DNA from: Sporosarcina sp. BI001-red
Lineage (GTDB): Bacteria; Bacillota; Bacilli; Bacillales_A; Planococcaceae
NCBI RefSeq assembly: GCF_003384035.1
Contig: NZ_QQAK01000009.1
Location: forward strand, 434,001-498,000
Reading direction: 5' to 3'
Length of the DNA: 64,000 nt
Positions 1-10,803 of the stretch are shown here, one piece after another. Every line of letters starts with the position of its first letter. Position 1 is the first letter of the stretch. The position numbers and the translations under genes are program-made. The notes below the pieces were generated by a model. That model was not told where the DNA came from, did not search any database, and worked only from the letters and a program-made list of their open reading frames with translations.

Positions 1-1
1 A

Positions 2-70
2 GTATTGCAAAAAGGGTATACGTTGAAAGATCGTGTGCTCCGACCGGCAATGGTTAAAGTAAACGAATAA
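2..70 (+). CDS. grpE: GrpE nucleotide exchange factor, 3' end only
   Basis: The window opens inside this gene; only the last 22 codons and the stop are present. They read VLQKGYTLKDRVL then RPAMVKVNE, the conserved end of the GrpE beta-domain. GrpE releases ADP from DnaK in the cytoplasmic chaperone cycle. dnaK follows after 48 bp, the usual hrcA-grpE-dnaK-dnaJ order, so hrcA and any CIRCE operator would lie upstream of the window. Confidence 0.9.
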   Translation, partial: VLQKGYTLKDRVLRPAMVKVNE

Positions 71-82
71 GCATTCAACTAA

Positions 83-1945
<1,863 letters not shown>

Positions 1946-1964
1946 ATCAGTAACTGATTGACGG

Positions 1965-2000
1965 AAAAGTCAAAGTCCGATATTCCGGCTTTGGCTTTTT
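1965..2000 (+). terminator. Hairpin between dnaK and dnaJ
   Basis: A stem of about 15 bp with G:U pairs (AAAAGTCAAAGTCCG against CGGCTTTGGCTTTTT), a short loop and a terminal T-run follow the dnaK stop. Because dnaJ follows in the same direction, it may be a partial terminator or processing site that lowers dnaJ relative to dnaK. Confidence 0.7.
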
Positions 2001-2073
2001 CGTTTGTTACCATATCTTACTCAAAAAGTGTTACAATGCACACAATGCTAAATGAGTTTCGGGAGTGTAGACA

Positions 2074-3216
2074 ATGAGCAAACGCGATTATTATGAAGTG
2101 CTTGGTGTGCCGAAGACGGCTACCAAAGAAGAAATCAGGAAAGCGTATCGTAAACTTTCTAAGCAATTCCACCCTGACTTGAACAAAGAGGAAGGCGCGG
2201 AGGCGAAGTTTAAAGAAACAACAGAAGCATTCGAAGTGTTAAGCGATGAAAATAAGCGCGCATCCTACGATCAGTATGGTCATGCAGATCCTAACCAAGG
2301 TTTTGGCGGAGGAGGCTTCAGCGGCTTTGGTGGCGGAGGCGATGGCTTTGGATTCGACGACATTTTCAGTTCATTCTTTGGCGGAGGCGGTGGTGGAAGC
2401 CGACGTCGCGATCCCAATGCTCCACGTAAAGGAGATGATCTCCAATACACAATGACTGTTGATTTCATGGAGGCTGCATTCGGTAAGGAAACGGAAATTG
2501 AAATACCACGCGAAGAAGTGTGTGATACATGTGACGGAACTGGCGCAAAAAAAGGTACATCAGTAAAAACTTGTACAAATTGTGGTGGAACAGGACAGAT
2601 TTCAGTTACTCAAAACACACCACTCGGTCAAATGGTAAACCGAAAAGTATGTAACGTCTGTCAAGGAACAGGTAAGATTATTCCGGAGAAGTGCGAAACT
2701 TGTCACGGTAACGGTAGAGTCAAGAAACGTAAAAAAATTAAGATAACAATTCCTGCAGGTGTAGACGACGGGCAACAGTTACGCGTAGCAGGTCAAGGTG
2801 AAGCTGGTGTGAATGGCGGACCATCAGGGGATCTGTATATCGTATTCCGTGTACGACCGCATGAGAAGTTCATTCGTGAAGCTGATGATATTCTGTTGGA
2901 GGTCTCACTGACATTCCCGCAAGCAGCTCTCGGGGATGAAATAGAAGTGCCGACGATTCATGGTTCGGTGAATTTGAAAATTCCTGCTGGCACACAGCCG
3001 GGTACTACATTCCGTTTACGTGGAAAAGGGATTCAGAATGTACATGGGCATGGAATTGGTGACCAACATGTAATTATAAAATTGCTGACACCTAAGAAAA
3101 TGACCGAAAAACAAAAAGAACTGCTTCGTGAATTCGCTTCGATTGATGGCGGCGCTCCGGGGGAATATTCAAGTTCACTATTTGATAAAATCAAACGATC
3201 GATTAAAGGTGATTGA
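2074..3216 (+). CDS. dnaJ: Chaperone protein DnaJ (Hsp40)
   Basis: DnaJ delivers substrates to DnaK and stimulates its ATPase. The 380-residue protein has a J domain at residues 4-70 with the HPD tripeptide (FHPDLN), then a Gly/Phe-rich linker at about 75-110. Four CxxCxGxG zinc motifs follow ([32 protein letters not shown]), and then the beta-rich C-terminal substrate domains. It is full-length type I DnaJ. The start has a GGGAGTG ribosome binding site. The dnaK terminator-like hairpin lies upstream. Confidence 0.98.
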   Translation: MSKRDYYEVLGVPKTATKEEIRKAYRKLSKQFHPDLNKEEGAEAKFKETTEAFEVLSDENKRASYDQYGHADPNQGFGGGGFSGFGGGGDGFGFDDIFSSFFGGGGGGSRRRDPNAPRKGDDLQYTMTVDFMEAAFGKETEIEIPREEVCDTCDGTGAKKGTSVKTCTNCGGTGQISVTQNTPLGQMVNRKVCNVCQGTGKIIPEKCETCHGNGRVKKRKKIKITIPAGVDDGQQLRVAGQGEAGVNGGPSGDLYIVFRVRPHEKFIREADDILLEVSLTFPQAALGDEIEVPTIHGSVNLKIPAGTQPGTTFRLRGKGIQNVHGHGIGDQHVIIKLLTPKKMTEKQKELLREFASIDGGAPGEYSSSLFDKIKRSIKGD

Positions 3217-3231
3217 AAGGACTGAGCTTAC

Positions 3232-4176
3232 GTGAAATGGTCTGAAATAGCGATTCATACGACAAATGAGGCAACTGAGGCAGTTGCTAACATTCTCCAT
3301 GAGGCAGGGGCGAGTGGTGTAGTCATTGAAGACTCCGGCGAACCGGAACGCACCCATGAAGATCGTTTCGGCGAAATCTACGATCTGGATCCGGAAGACT
3401 TTCCCTCTGAAGGTGTTGTCGTGAAAGCATATTTACCGGCAAGCAGCTTCTTAAAAGAAACCGTACAAGAAATTAGCGAATCGATTGATAAACTTCAGCA
3501 ATTCAATTTAGATACAGGGAAGAAAGCCATCACGACAACTGAAGTGGATGAAGAAGACTGGGCGACTGCTTGGAAAAAGTATTATCATCCAGTGAAGATT
3601 TCAGGCCGCTTCACAATTGTTCCAACATGGGAAACATATGAACCAGTGGAATCCGATGAGCTCATCATTGAACTGGATCCAGGCATGGCATTTGGCACAG
3701 GGACTCATCCAACTACCGTCATGTGTTTGCAAGCACTTGAAAAGTATGTGAAGCCAGAAGACTATGTGATCGATGTTGGAACGGGGTCAGGTGTTCTCGC
3801 AATAGGTGCTACCTTGTTGTCTGCTAAACGAGTATTAGCTCTAGATCTAGATGAAGTTGCCGTTCGCTCAGCCAAAGAAAATATTGAGTTAAACCATTGC
3901 GATAAAAGAGTAGACGTTATGCAGGGGAATCTTTTGGATTCTGTAAAAGAGCCGGCAGATTTAATCGTAGCAAATATCCTAGCTGAAGTGATTGTCACAT
4001 TCTCTCAAGATGCCTATCAATTATTAGCCGATAATGGACTGTTTATCGTATCAGGAATTATCGGTGCGAAAAAAGACTTTGTAAAAGAAGATCTTATTCA
4101 AAAAGGATTTGAAATCGTTGAATCTGTTGTAATGGAAGACTGGGTTGCCTTGATTGCCCGTAAACGGGGGGAATAA
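3232..4176 (+). CDS. prmA: Ribosomal protein L11 methyltransferase
   Basis: PrmA trimethylates ribosomal protein L11 using S-adenosylmethionine. The 314-residue protein has the N-terminal L11-recognition domain and a Rossmann methyltransferase domain with the SAM loop DVGTGSGVLAIG near residue 180 and the NILAEV motif typical of PrmA. Translation starts at GTG 3232 behind AAAGGACTGAG. The gene sits 15 bp after dnaJ and 1 bp before rsmE, in the same order as yqeT-yqeU-yqeV of B. subtilis. Confidence 0.95.
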   Translation: MKWSEIAIHTTNEATEAVANILHEAGASGVVIEDSGEPERTHEDRFGEIYDLDPEDFPSEGVVVKAYLPASSFLKETVQEISESIDKLQQFNLDTGKKAITTTEVDEEDWATAWKKYYHPVKISGRFTIVPTWETYEPVESDELIIELDPGMAFGTGTHPTTVMCLQALEKYVKPEDYVIDVGTGSGVLAIGATLLSAKRVLALDLDEVAVRSAKENIELNHCDKRVDVMQGNLLDSVKEPADLIVANILAEVIVTFSQDAYQLLADNGLFIVSGIIGAKKDFVKEDLIQKGFEIVESVVMEDWVALIARKRGE

Positions 4177-4177
4177 C

Positions 4178-4918
4178 GTGCAACGCTATTTTCTTGAAAA
4201 GCCGTTTGATGTTGATGGCTATGCAGCAATAACTGGTGAAGATGAAAAACATATTACACGTGTTATGAGAATGCGAGAAGGCGAAGAGATTTGTTGTGTG
4301 TCTGAAGGTGTTGGCCACATTGCAACGATACATCGGATGGATGAAAATAGGGTAACTGTTCAGGATACTGGCACTATTTCTTCACAAGCAGAGCTTCCAG
4401 TCCAAGTTACTTTAGCATGTGGTTTACCTAAAGGGGATAAGTTGGAGTTAATAGCCCAAAAAGGAACTGAACTAGGAATGACAGGCATCATCCCTTTCCA
4501 AGCGGAGCGTTCAATTGTAAAATGGGACGAAAAAAAGGGCGACAAAAAAACAGCGAGGCTTCGTAAAATTGCAAAAGAAGCCGCTGAACAATCTCATAGG
4601 ACAGTCATTCCAGAGATTTCCGAACCACTCACTTTTAAAGAGATTGTGAAGCTAGCAGAGTCTTTCGATGTTTGCCTCTTTGCAGACGAAGAAGAAGCAA
4701 AAGAAGGAACTTCTAAAAGAATTGCAGTACGTCTGGAGAAGGTGTATCATGGACAATCGATACTGGTCTTATTCGGACCTGAAGGTGGTCTATCAAGATC
4801 TGAAGCTGAAATTTTAAGGGTTGCTGGGTTCTTACCTATATCGCTTGGACCTCGTATTCTTCGCACAGAAACTGCGCCATTATATGTGTTATCCGCTATG
4901 TCTTACGAATTCGAATGA
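4178..4918 (+). CDS. rsmE: 16S rRNA (uracil-1498-N3)-methyltransferase
   Basis: RsmE methylates U1498 of 16S rRNA. The 246-residue protein begins MQRYFLEKPFD and has the small N-terminal PUA-like domain. The C-terminal SPOUT domain carries the knot motifs LFGPEGGLSRSEAE and SLGPRILRTETAP. The GTG start at 4178 is preceded by GGGGGGAA; an upstream in-frame start inside prmA has no such site. It lies in the dnaJ-prmA-rsmE-mtaB run. Confidence 0.95.
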   Translation: MQRYFLEKPFDVDGYAAITGEDEKHITRVMRMREGEEICCVSEGVGHIATIHRMDENRVTVQDTGTISSQAELPVQVTLACGLPKGDKLELIAQKGTELGMTGIIPFQAERSIVKWDEKKGDKKTARLRKIAKEAAEQSHRTVIPEISEPLTFKEIVKLAESFDVCLFADEEEAKEGTSKRIAVRLEKVYHGQSILVLFGPEGGLSRSEAEILRVAGFLPISLGPRILRTETAPLYVLSAMSYEFE

Positions 4919-4934
4919 AAGAGGTGAGCAGCTG

Positions 4935-6272
4935 ATGTCATTGGTTGCCTTCCATACATTGGGCTGTAAAGTGAATCACTATGAAACTGAAGCAATCTGG
5001 CAACTTTTCAAGGATGCTGGATATGACCGTACTGACTTTGAAAAAAACTCCGATGTTTATGTCATTAATACATGTACAGTTACGAATACAGGGGACAAAA
5101 AAAGCCGGCAAGTCATTCGTCGTGCGGTTCGCCAAAATCCAGATGCAGTCATTTGTGTAACAGGTTGTTATGCACAGACATCTCCAGCTGAAATCATGGC
5201 GATCCCTGGCGTGGATATCGTTGTCGGAACTCAAGATCGTACTAAATTACTAGGGCTCATCGAAGAATATCGTGAAGAACGACAGCCAATTAATGCAGTC
5301 CGTAACATCATGAAAAATCGGGTGTATGAGGAACTGGATGTACCTGCATTCACTGACCGTACACGTGCATCATTGAAAATCCAAGAAGGATGTAACAACT
5401 TCTGTACTTTTTGTATCATCCCTTGGGCTCGTGGACTTATGCGATCACGTGACCCTGAAGAAGTTGTCCGTCAAGCCCAGCAATTAGTCGATGCTGGATA
5501 TCTGGAAATCGTATTAACAGGTATTCATACCGGTGGCTATGGTGAGGATTTGAAAGACTATAATCTAGCTAAGTTATTGATAGACCTCGAAACAAAAGTT
5601 AAAGGGCTCAAAAGGCTTCGCATTAGTTCGATTGAGGCAAGTCAGTTGACCGATGAAGTGATAGAGGTGTTAAATAACTCGTCAATTATCGTTCGCCATT
5701 TGCACATACCCATCCAATCCGGTTCTAATACGGTTCTAAAAAGAATGCGTCGTAAATATACAATGGAGTTCTTTGCGGAGCGTTTGGATCGTCTTCGTGA
5801 GGCATTGCCCCATCTAGCGATCACATCAGACGTGATTGTCGGATTCCCAGGTGAAACGGAAGAAGAGTTTATGGAGACCTATAATTTCATCCGTGATCAT
5901 CGTTTCTCTGAGCTGCATGTATTCCCATACTCAAAGCGTACAGGAACACCTGCAGCACGCATGGAAGACCAAGTCGATGAAGTCGTCAAAAACGATCGCG
6001 TTCATCGACTGATCGAATTGAATGATCAACTTGCAAAGCAGTATGCAGCTGAATTTGAAGGGGACGTTCTTGAAGTTATCCCGGAAGAAAAGTTCAAAGA
6101 AGATCCAGAAAGTGACTTGTACGTAGGGTATACGGACAATTATTTAAAAGTGGTATTCCCTGCTGACGAGGCAATGGTCGGTAAAATTGTTCGTGTGAAA
6201 GTATTGAAAGCAGGATATCCATATAACGAAGGACAATTTGTTCGAGTGCTAGAACAAGAATTAGTCCACTAA
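4935..6272 (+). CDS. mtaB: tRNA t6A37 methylthiotransferase MtaB
   Basis: MtaB is a radical-SAM enzyme that converts t6A37 to ms2t6A in tRNAs. The 445-residue protein has the N-terminal UPF0004 domain with three cluster cysteines (TLGCKVN, NTCTVT, VTGCYAQ), the radical-SAM motif CNNFCTFC near residue 155, and a C-terminal TRAM domain. ATG 4935 is preceded by GAGGTGAGC. It ends the heat-shock operon and is followed by a terminator. It corresponds to B. subtilis YqeV. Confidence 0.95.
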   Translation: MSLVAFHTLGCKVNHYETEAIWQLFKDAGYDRTDFEKNSDVYVINTCTVTNTGDKKSRQVIRRAVRQNPDAVICVTGCYAQTSPAEIMAIPGVDIVVGTQDRTKLLGLIEEYREERQPINAVRNIMKNRVYEELDVPAFTDRTRASLKIQEGCNNFCTFCIIPWARGLMRSRDPEEVVRQAQQLVDAGYLEIVLTGIHTGGYGEDLKDYNLAKLLIDLETKVKGLKRLRISSIEASQLTDEVIEVLNNSSIIVRHLHIPIQSGSNTVLKRMRRKYTMEFFAERLDRLREALPHLAITSDVIVGFPGETEEEFMETYNFIRDHRFSELHVFPYSKRTGTPAARMEDQVDEVVKNDRVHRLIELNDQLAKQYAAEFEGDVLEVIPEEKFKEDPESDLYVGYTDNYLKVVFPADEAMVGKIVRVKVLKAGYPYNEGQFVRVLEQELVH

Positions 6273-6274
6273 TT

Positions 6275-6310
6275 AAAACCACTGGGCAGTGTGCCTAGTG
6301 GTTTCTTTTC
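6275..6310 (+). terminator. Terminator after mtaB
   Basis: A 12-bp stem (AAACCACTGGGC with GCCTAGTGGTTT, one G:U) is followed by TCTTTTC. It marks the 3' end of the grpE-mtaB transcript. Confidence 0.8.
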
Positions 6311-6370
6311 TAGCGGGCTTAATTCTGATATGATGGAAGAGGTACGTACATCCTCCAGGAGGTCATAAAA

Positions 6371-7039
6371 ATGAATTCAATAGCAAAAATGATCGATCAC
6401 ACACTTTTAAAGGCAGATGCAACAAAAGAACAGGTTATAGAACTTTGCAATGAAGCTAAGCAATATGAATTTGCTTCTGTTTGTTTGAACCCGACATGGG
6501 TAAAAATGGCTGCAGAACTGCTTAAGGGAACATCAGTAAAAACGTGCACAGTTATTGGTTTTCCTCTCGGTGCAACAACGTCTGATGTAAAAGCTTTTGA
6601 AACGAGAAATGCAATTGAAAATGGTGCTAGCGAAATCGATATGGTCATTAACATCGGCGCTTTAAAAAGTGGAGATACGAAATCGGTGCAACAAGATATC
6701 GAAGCTGTTGTCAACGCAGCTGCAGGCAACGCAATCGTTAAAGTGATTATTGAGACGTCTCTGCTAACCGATGAAGAAAAGCGTACAGCTTGTGAATTAG
6801 CGGTTCTAGCGAAAGCGAATTTCGTGAAAACCTCGACAGGCTTTTCAACTGGAGGAGCAACAATAGAAGATGTTAAATTGATGCGCAGTACGGTTGGACC
6901 TAAAATGGGCGTTAAAGCTTCGGGTGGAGTTCGCAGTTTAGAAGACTTAACAGCTATGAAAGAAGCGGGTGCAACTCGCATTGGTGCAAGCTCCGGCGTA
7001 GCGATCATGAATGGTCTTCAGTCAAAATCCGACTATTAA
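6371..7039 (+). CDS. deoC: Deoxyribose-phosphate aldolase
   Basis: DeoC cleaves 2-deoxyribose-5-phosphate to glyceraldehyde-3-phosphate and acetaldehyde in deoxynucleoside catabolism. The 222-residue TIM barrel shows [11 protein letters not shown] at the N-terminus, the catalytic segment [10 protein letters not shown], and the Schiff-base lysine in FVKTSTGF. The start has CAGGAGG eight bases upstream. It stands alone here: mtaB ends in a terminator before it, and rpsU has its own leader after it, so no other deo genes are adjacent. Confidence 0.96.
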   Translation: MNSIAKMIDHTLLKADATKEQVIELCNEAKQYEFASVCLNPTWVKMAAELLKGTSVKTCTVIGFPLGATTSDVKAFETRNAIENGASEIDMVINIGALKSGDTKSVQQDIEAVVNAAAGNAIVKVIIETSLLTDEEKRTACELAVLAKANFVKTSTGFSTGGATIEDVKLMRSTVGPKMGVKASGGVRSLEDLTAMKEAGATRIGASSGVAIMNGLQSKSDY

Positions 7040-7139
7040 TTTCATCTTTTATATTGACCGTTAGAAAATAATACGTTATAATTTTCAAGTACATAGCAGT
7101 ATGCTATGTTCGAAGTGTGTTCGGAGGGAGGGACAAGAG

Positions 7140-7313
7140 ATGACTAAAACAACTGTTCGTAAGAACGAATCACTTGAAGATGCTCTTCGCCGCTTCAAAC
7201 GTACTGTATCAAAGAGTGGTACGATACAAGACGTAAGAAAGCATGAGTTTTATGAGAAGCCAAGTGTTAAGCGTAAAAAGAAATCTGAAGCTGCTCGTAA
7301 ACGCAAATTCTGA
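7140..7313 (+). CDS. rpsU: 30S ribosomal protein S21
   Basis: This is a 57-residue, strongly basic ribosomal protein with the S21 motif [12 protein letters not shown] and a Lys/Arg-rich tail. ATG 7140 has GGAGGGAGGGAC upstream; a longer in-frame reading from 7101 would run through the ribosome binding site. In B. subtilis rpsU is followed by yqeY, but here a terminator follows directly and yqeY is absent. Confidence 0.97.
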   Translation: MTKTTVRKNESLEDALRRFKRTVSKSGTIQDVRKHEFYEKPSVKRKKKSEAARKRKF

Positions 7314-7365
7314 TTAACTCCTATATTGTTTGCTTAAAGCAACGTTAACCCAGTAAAATGCGCGT

Positions 7366-7405
7366 AAGCCGGAAATCCTATGGATTTTCCGGCTTATTTT
7401 TTTGA
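7366..7405 (+). terminator. Terminator after rpsU
   Basis: A strong GC-containing hairpin (AAGCCGGAAATCC with GGATTTTCCGGCTT) is followed by ATTTTTTTG. Confidence 0.9.
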
Positions 7406-7505
7406 ATCTACAATCGGATTGCTTGTTTGTAGAGCTTTTCAAATATAATCAATAATACACATCATCGACTAACGAACTTATTTATTCACAAAACTTTTCG
7501 GATAG

Positions 7506-7531
7506 TGAAACTTACGTGTGTTTCGTTCGTA
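7506..7531 (+). promoter_or_regulatory. Sigma-W-type ECF promoter for nfeD-floA
   Basis: TGAAAC at 7506-7511 is separated by exactly 16 bp from CGTA at 7528-7531, matching the B. subtilis sigma-W consensus (TGAAAC-N16-CGTA). The orthologous yqeZ-yqfA operon is known to belong to the sigma-W envelope-stress regulon, which supports the call. The distance to the nfeD start is about 48 bp. Confidence 0.75.
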
Positions 7532-7579
7532 TAATAGGTATACTTGAAGGACAATCAACTTAGAAAGTAGGTGGGATAA

Positions 7580-8920
7580 TTGCAGAAGCTCATAAGAGGA
7601 TTTCTGCTAGTGACACTTATAGTATCAGCCATTGCAATTCCGTTTTCGGCTACATCACTAGCGAAAACTGGAACCGTTTACAAAGTACCGATTCATAATG
7701 AAGTAGAAAAAGGCTTGTATGCCTTTCTGAAGCGGTCTTTTAAAGAAGCCGAGGAATCAGGTGCAGATGTAATTGTGCTTGATATTAATACACCAGGCGG
7801 CTTTACAGACGCTGCTGATGAAATCGCGAAGCTAATGGATGAAACCGAGCTTGATATTGTCGCATACATCAACAAAAGGGCATTATCAGCTGGTGCGTTT
7901 CTAGCCCTTCATGCAGACAAAATCTATATGGCTCCAGGTTCTACAATAGGTGCAGCGGCAATAATTGACGGCTCAGGCAATGCGGCAGACAAGAAAGCAC
8001 AAAGCGCATGGTCTGCGGCTATGATAAACGCTGCAAAGTCGCAAGACAGAGATCCAAGATTTGCGTTAGCTATGGCAAATCCAGAAGAAGATATACCGGA
8101 ATTTCGTGCAGGTAAAGGTGAATTGTTAACATTAAGAGATGAAGAAGCCGCCTTACCCGATGTCCGTTACAGTGAAGGGACGGTCGCTAATTATGGTGAG
8201 TTGTTAGCGGAAATCGGGATGAAAGATGCAACAACTATCTCTACCGATCCAACGTTCAGTGAACAAATTGCCCGGTTCATTACCAATCCTGTAGTCGTTC
8301 CGATCTTGCTGTCAATAGCAGGACTTGGTTTAATCGTAGAATTGTACTCTCCAGGATTTGGAGTTGCGGGAACAATGGGAGGATCAGCGTTGTTACTCTT
8401 TTTCTACGGACATTTGATAGCCGGTTTAGCAGGCTATGAAGCAATTCTCTTGTTCCTCCTTGGTGCGGGATTAATTGTCGCGGAGTTGTTCTTGCCTCAT
8501 GGAATTGCAGGAGTAGCAGGTGCAGTCGCTGTAACCGGTAGTATTATAATGGCAGGTGCGAATCCTGCATATATGGCAATATCAGTGCTCATTGCAATCG
8601 TGATTGCTATAACGGGGATGGTGGTTATTATGAAATTCTTTGGAAAGAAGCTGCATTTGTTAAACAGAATGATTCTTATGGATGCTACAGACACCGAAAG
8701 TGGGTATGTTTCGAATGTAAACCGTGTCGACTGGCTTGGTAAAACAGCAGTCACGCTGACACCTCTTCGTCCGTCGGGAGCAATTGTAATGGATGGAGAA
8801 CGTATTGATGTCGTTTCAGAAGGAAACTACATCGATAAAGGAAAGCATGTTAAGATAGTGAAAGTTGAAGGATCTCGGACAGTTGTCAGGGAACTTCAAG
8901 AAATGGAGGGAAATGAATAA
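7580..8920 (+). CDS. nfeD: NfeD-type membrane-bound serine protease (YqeZ)
   Basis: This 446-residue membrane protein has a signal-anchor segment (residues 5-28) and a ClpP/SppA-like protease domain. DINTPGGF and [11 protein letters not shown], containing the likely nucleophilic serine, are visible. Four or five membrane helices lie around residues 235-360, and a C-terminal OB-fold NfeD domain follows. NfeD proteins pair with flotillins, and floA follows with a 1-base stop/start overlap. Translation starts at TTG 7580 after GTAGGTGGG. A sigma-W-like promoter lies upstream, implying an envelope-stress role. Confidence 0.9.
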   Translation: MQKLIRGFLLVTLIVSAIAIPFSATSLAKTGTVYKVPIHNEVEKGLYAFLKRSFKEAEESGADVIVLDINTPGGFTDAADEIAKLMDETELDIVAYINKRALSAGAFLALHADKIYMAPGSTIGAAAIIDGSGNAADKKAQSAWSAAMINAAKSQDRDPRFALAMANPEEDIPEFRAGKGELLTLRDEEAALPDVRYSEGTVANYGELLAEIGMKDATTISTDPTFSEQIARFITNPVVVPILLSIAGLGLIVELYSPGFGVAGTMGGSALLLFFYGHLIAGLAGYEAILLFLLGAGLIVAELFLPHGIAGVAGAVAVTGSIIMAGANPAYMAISVLIAIVIAITGMVVIMKFFGKKLHLLNRMILMDATDTESGYVSNVNRVDWLGKTAVTLTPLRPSGAIVMDGERIDVVSEGNYIDKGKHVKIVKVEGSRTVVRELQEMEGNE

Positions 8921-9921
8921 TGATCAGTGGTAGTCTAATTGGGATTGTAGTAATCGCCGTCGCTGCGATTATCGTGTTGTCTGTGTTCTTTACGTTTGTA
9001 CCTGTTGCATTGTGGATTTCCGCAATATCAGCAGGAGTTAGAGTGAGTATCTTAACACTCGTCGGAATGCGTCTCCGTAGAGTTATTCCGAGTCGTGTTG
9101 TAAACCCACTCATTAAAGCGCACAAAGCTGGAGTGGATGTGACGATTAATCAGCTAGAAAGTCACTACCTTGCGGGTGGTAACGTGGACCGCGTCGTTAA
9201 CGCATTGATTGCAGCTCAACGTGCAAATATTGAATTGACGTTTGAACGTGCTGCAGCAATTGACCTTGCAGGTCGTGACGTGTTGCAAGCTGTGCAAATG
9301 TCTGTAAACCCTAAAGTTATAGAAACACCATTCATCGCAGGTGTTGCGATGAACGGTATCGAAGTAAAAGCGAAAGCACGTATTACTGTTCGTGCTAACA
9401 TCGACCGCCTCGTCGGTGGTGCTGGTGAAGAGACAATTGTTGCGCGTGTTGGTGAAGGTATTGTTAGTACAATCGGTTCTTCTATCAATCACGCAAAAGT
9501 GTTGGAGAATCCGGATTTGATTTCTCAAACAGTCCTTACAAAAGGGTTGGATTCTGGAACAGCATTTGAAATCTTATCCATTGATATCGCGGACGTTGAT
9601 ATCGGTAAGAACATTGGTGCAGAACTTCAAACTGAGCAAGCACAAGCAGATAAGAATATTGCACAGGCAAAAGCGGAAGAACGTCGTGCAATGGCTGTTG
9701 CAAGTGAACAAGAAATGAGTGCCAAAGTTGTTGAAATGCGCTCTAAAGTAGTGGAAGCAGAAGCAGAAGTACCACTTGCTATGGCTGAAGCACTTCGTAG
9801 CGGCAATATCGGCGTGATGGATTATATGAATTACAAGAACCTTCAAGCAGATACAGGTATGAGGGATTCCATCGGGAAAATAAGCGGTTCTGGTGATGAG
9901 GACAATAAGCCGAAGAACTAA
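8920..9921 (+). CDS. floA: Flotillin-like protein FloA
   Basis: FloA is a membrane-associated scaffold of functional membrane microdomains. The 333-residue protein has an N-terminal hydrophobic hairpin (residues 3-35) and an SPFH-like domain. An Ala/Glu-rich coiled segment (about 235-300: [20 protein letters not shown]) follows and mediates oligomerisation. It is the ortholog of B. subtilis YqfA. Its ATG overlaps the nfeD stop (TAATG), indicating translational coupling. Confidence 0.96.
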   Translation: MISGSLIGIVVIAVAAIIVLSVFFTFVPVALWISAISAGVRVSILTLVGMRLRRVIPSRVVNPLIKAHKAGVDVTINQLESHYLAGGNVDRVVNALIAAQRANIELTFERAAAIDLAGRDVLQAVQMSVNPKVIETPFIAGVAMNGIEVKAKARITVRANIDRLVGGAGEETIVARVGEGIVSTIGSSINHAKVLENPDLISQTVLTKGLDSGTAFEILSIDIADVDIGKNIGAELQTEQAQADKNIAQAKAEERRAMAVASEQEMSAKVVEMRSKVVEAEAEVPLAMAEALRSGNIGVMDYMNYKNLQADTGMRDSIGKISGSGDEDNKPKN

Positions 9922-9957
9922 TGGTAAGCCGCAACTTCCCGGAAAGGGGATGTGCTG

Positions 9958-10488
9958 ATGGAACAAATTATAATTCTGATTGTGATCGGACTTCTCAGTA
10001 CGTTATTCAGTAAAAAGAATAAGGGCGGAGATCAGAATCAGAAGCAAGGGACACCTCAGAAAACAGAGATGCCTCAAAAGCAACCTATGACAGAGAGACA
10101 ACCGATGGCACAACGAGCTCAACCGTCTGAAACTCGGCAGGCATCTTCTTCTGAACATATGGATCCTTTTAAAAGATTAAAAGAGCTTACAGGTGAAATT
10201 TATAAGGAAATTCAAGAAGACCAGCGTAAAACGGTTGCGCAACAAGCGGCACCAGTTGAACCTGTTTCAATTCCTGAAGCACCTGTGAAGAAGCCTGTAA
10301 AGCCTCAATCAGTTCGAGCTGAAAGACCAGCGAACTCTCGATCTTCAGGTAGACTTTCAACACACAACCCAGACCAACAGCGGTTTGTGAAGAGTGAATC
10401 TCTGAATGTAGATGTTACGAGTAGACAAGATATCCTAAAAGGGATTGTATTTTCGGAAATTCTTGGACCACCGAAATCAAAACAATAA
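9958..10488 (+). CDS. Uncharacterised Gln/Pro-rich membrane-anchored protein
   Basis: The function is not recognised. The 176-residue product begins with one hydrophobic segment (EQIIILIVIGLLSTLF), followed by a low-complexity Gln/Pro/Lys tail and a conserved-looking end (RQDILKGIVFSEILGPPKS). A small protein occupies the same place after floA in other Bacillales (yqfB position), but sequence equivalence is not claimed. ATG 9958 sits eight bases after GAAAGGGGA; a GTG two codons earlier is too close. It is likely cotranscribed with nfeD-floA. Confidence 0.75.
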   Translation: MEQIIILIVIGLLSTLFSKKNKGGDQNQKQGTPQKTEMPQKQPMTERQPMAQRAQPSETRQASSSEHMDPFKRLKELTGEIYKEIQEDQRKTVAQQAAPVEPVSIPEAPVKKPVKPQSVRAERPANSRSSGRLSTHNPDQQRFVKSESLNVDVTSRQDILKGIVFSEILGPPKSKQ

Positions 10489-10499
10489 ACACATACGCA

Positions 10500-10541
10500 T
10501 TGACCCCCTGTACCGAGCATAAGAATGGTATAGGGGGTCAA
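10500..10541 (+). promoter_or_regulatory. Hairpin sequestering the yqfC ribosome binding site
   Basis: TTGACCCCCTGTACC (10500-10514) pairs with GGTATAGGGGGTCAA (10527-10541), giving a 15-bp stem with one G:U and a 12-base loop. The right arm contains the AGGGGG Shine-Dalgarno of yqfC, five bases before its TTG start. No T-run follows, so it fits translational control better than termination. Confidence 0.6.
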
Positions 10542-10545
10542 TTCG

Positions 10546-10803
10546 TTGAGAAAACTATTTGAAATGGGTTCTTTAATATCAGTGGAAGAGTTAACTTCAC
10601 TCAAAATTTTGGGTGGCTATGAGTTGGTGATAATTTCACAAGGTTTCGCAAAGATACGTAAGGAAGGCTATGTAATCCATATTAAAGGCACTGATATTCA
10701 TTTTGACATGTTAATGGAACAATCGGCGTTACTCTCCTTCACTGAGCTTCATGAACTTCGAATTATTAAAGAGTTGAAGGAAGGGGAGGTCCATGAAACG
10801 TAA
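10546..10803 (+). CDS. yqfC: Sporulation protein YqfC
   Basis: This 85-residue protein of the YqfC family carries the family-like core LKILGGYELVIISQG and ends overlapping yqfD. The family occurs in endospore formers, where the yqfC-yqfD pair is transcribed in the mother cell by sigma-E (established for B. subtilis). It starts at TTG 10546 with AGGGGG upstream, inside a strong hairpin. A CATACGCA sequence at 10492 resembles a sigma-E -10 element, but no convincing -35 is seen. Confidence 0.85.
   Translation: MRKLFEMGSLISVEELTSLKILGGYELVIISQGFAKIRKEGYVIHIKGTDIHFDMLMEQSALLSFTELHELRIIKELKEGEVHET

Noticed and set aside
2280..2468. Proline-rich reading frame opposite dnaJ
   Set aside because: It is the antisense of the Gly/Phe-rich linker of DnaJ.
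6397..7008. Long open frame opposite deoC
   Set aside because: It lies fully within deoC on the other strand, has no ribosome binding site and resembles no protein family.
10500..10541. Treating the yqfC hairpin as a simple terminator of the floA operon
   Set aside because: There is no T-run after the stem and its right arm is the ribosome binding site of yqfC.
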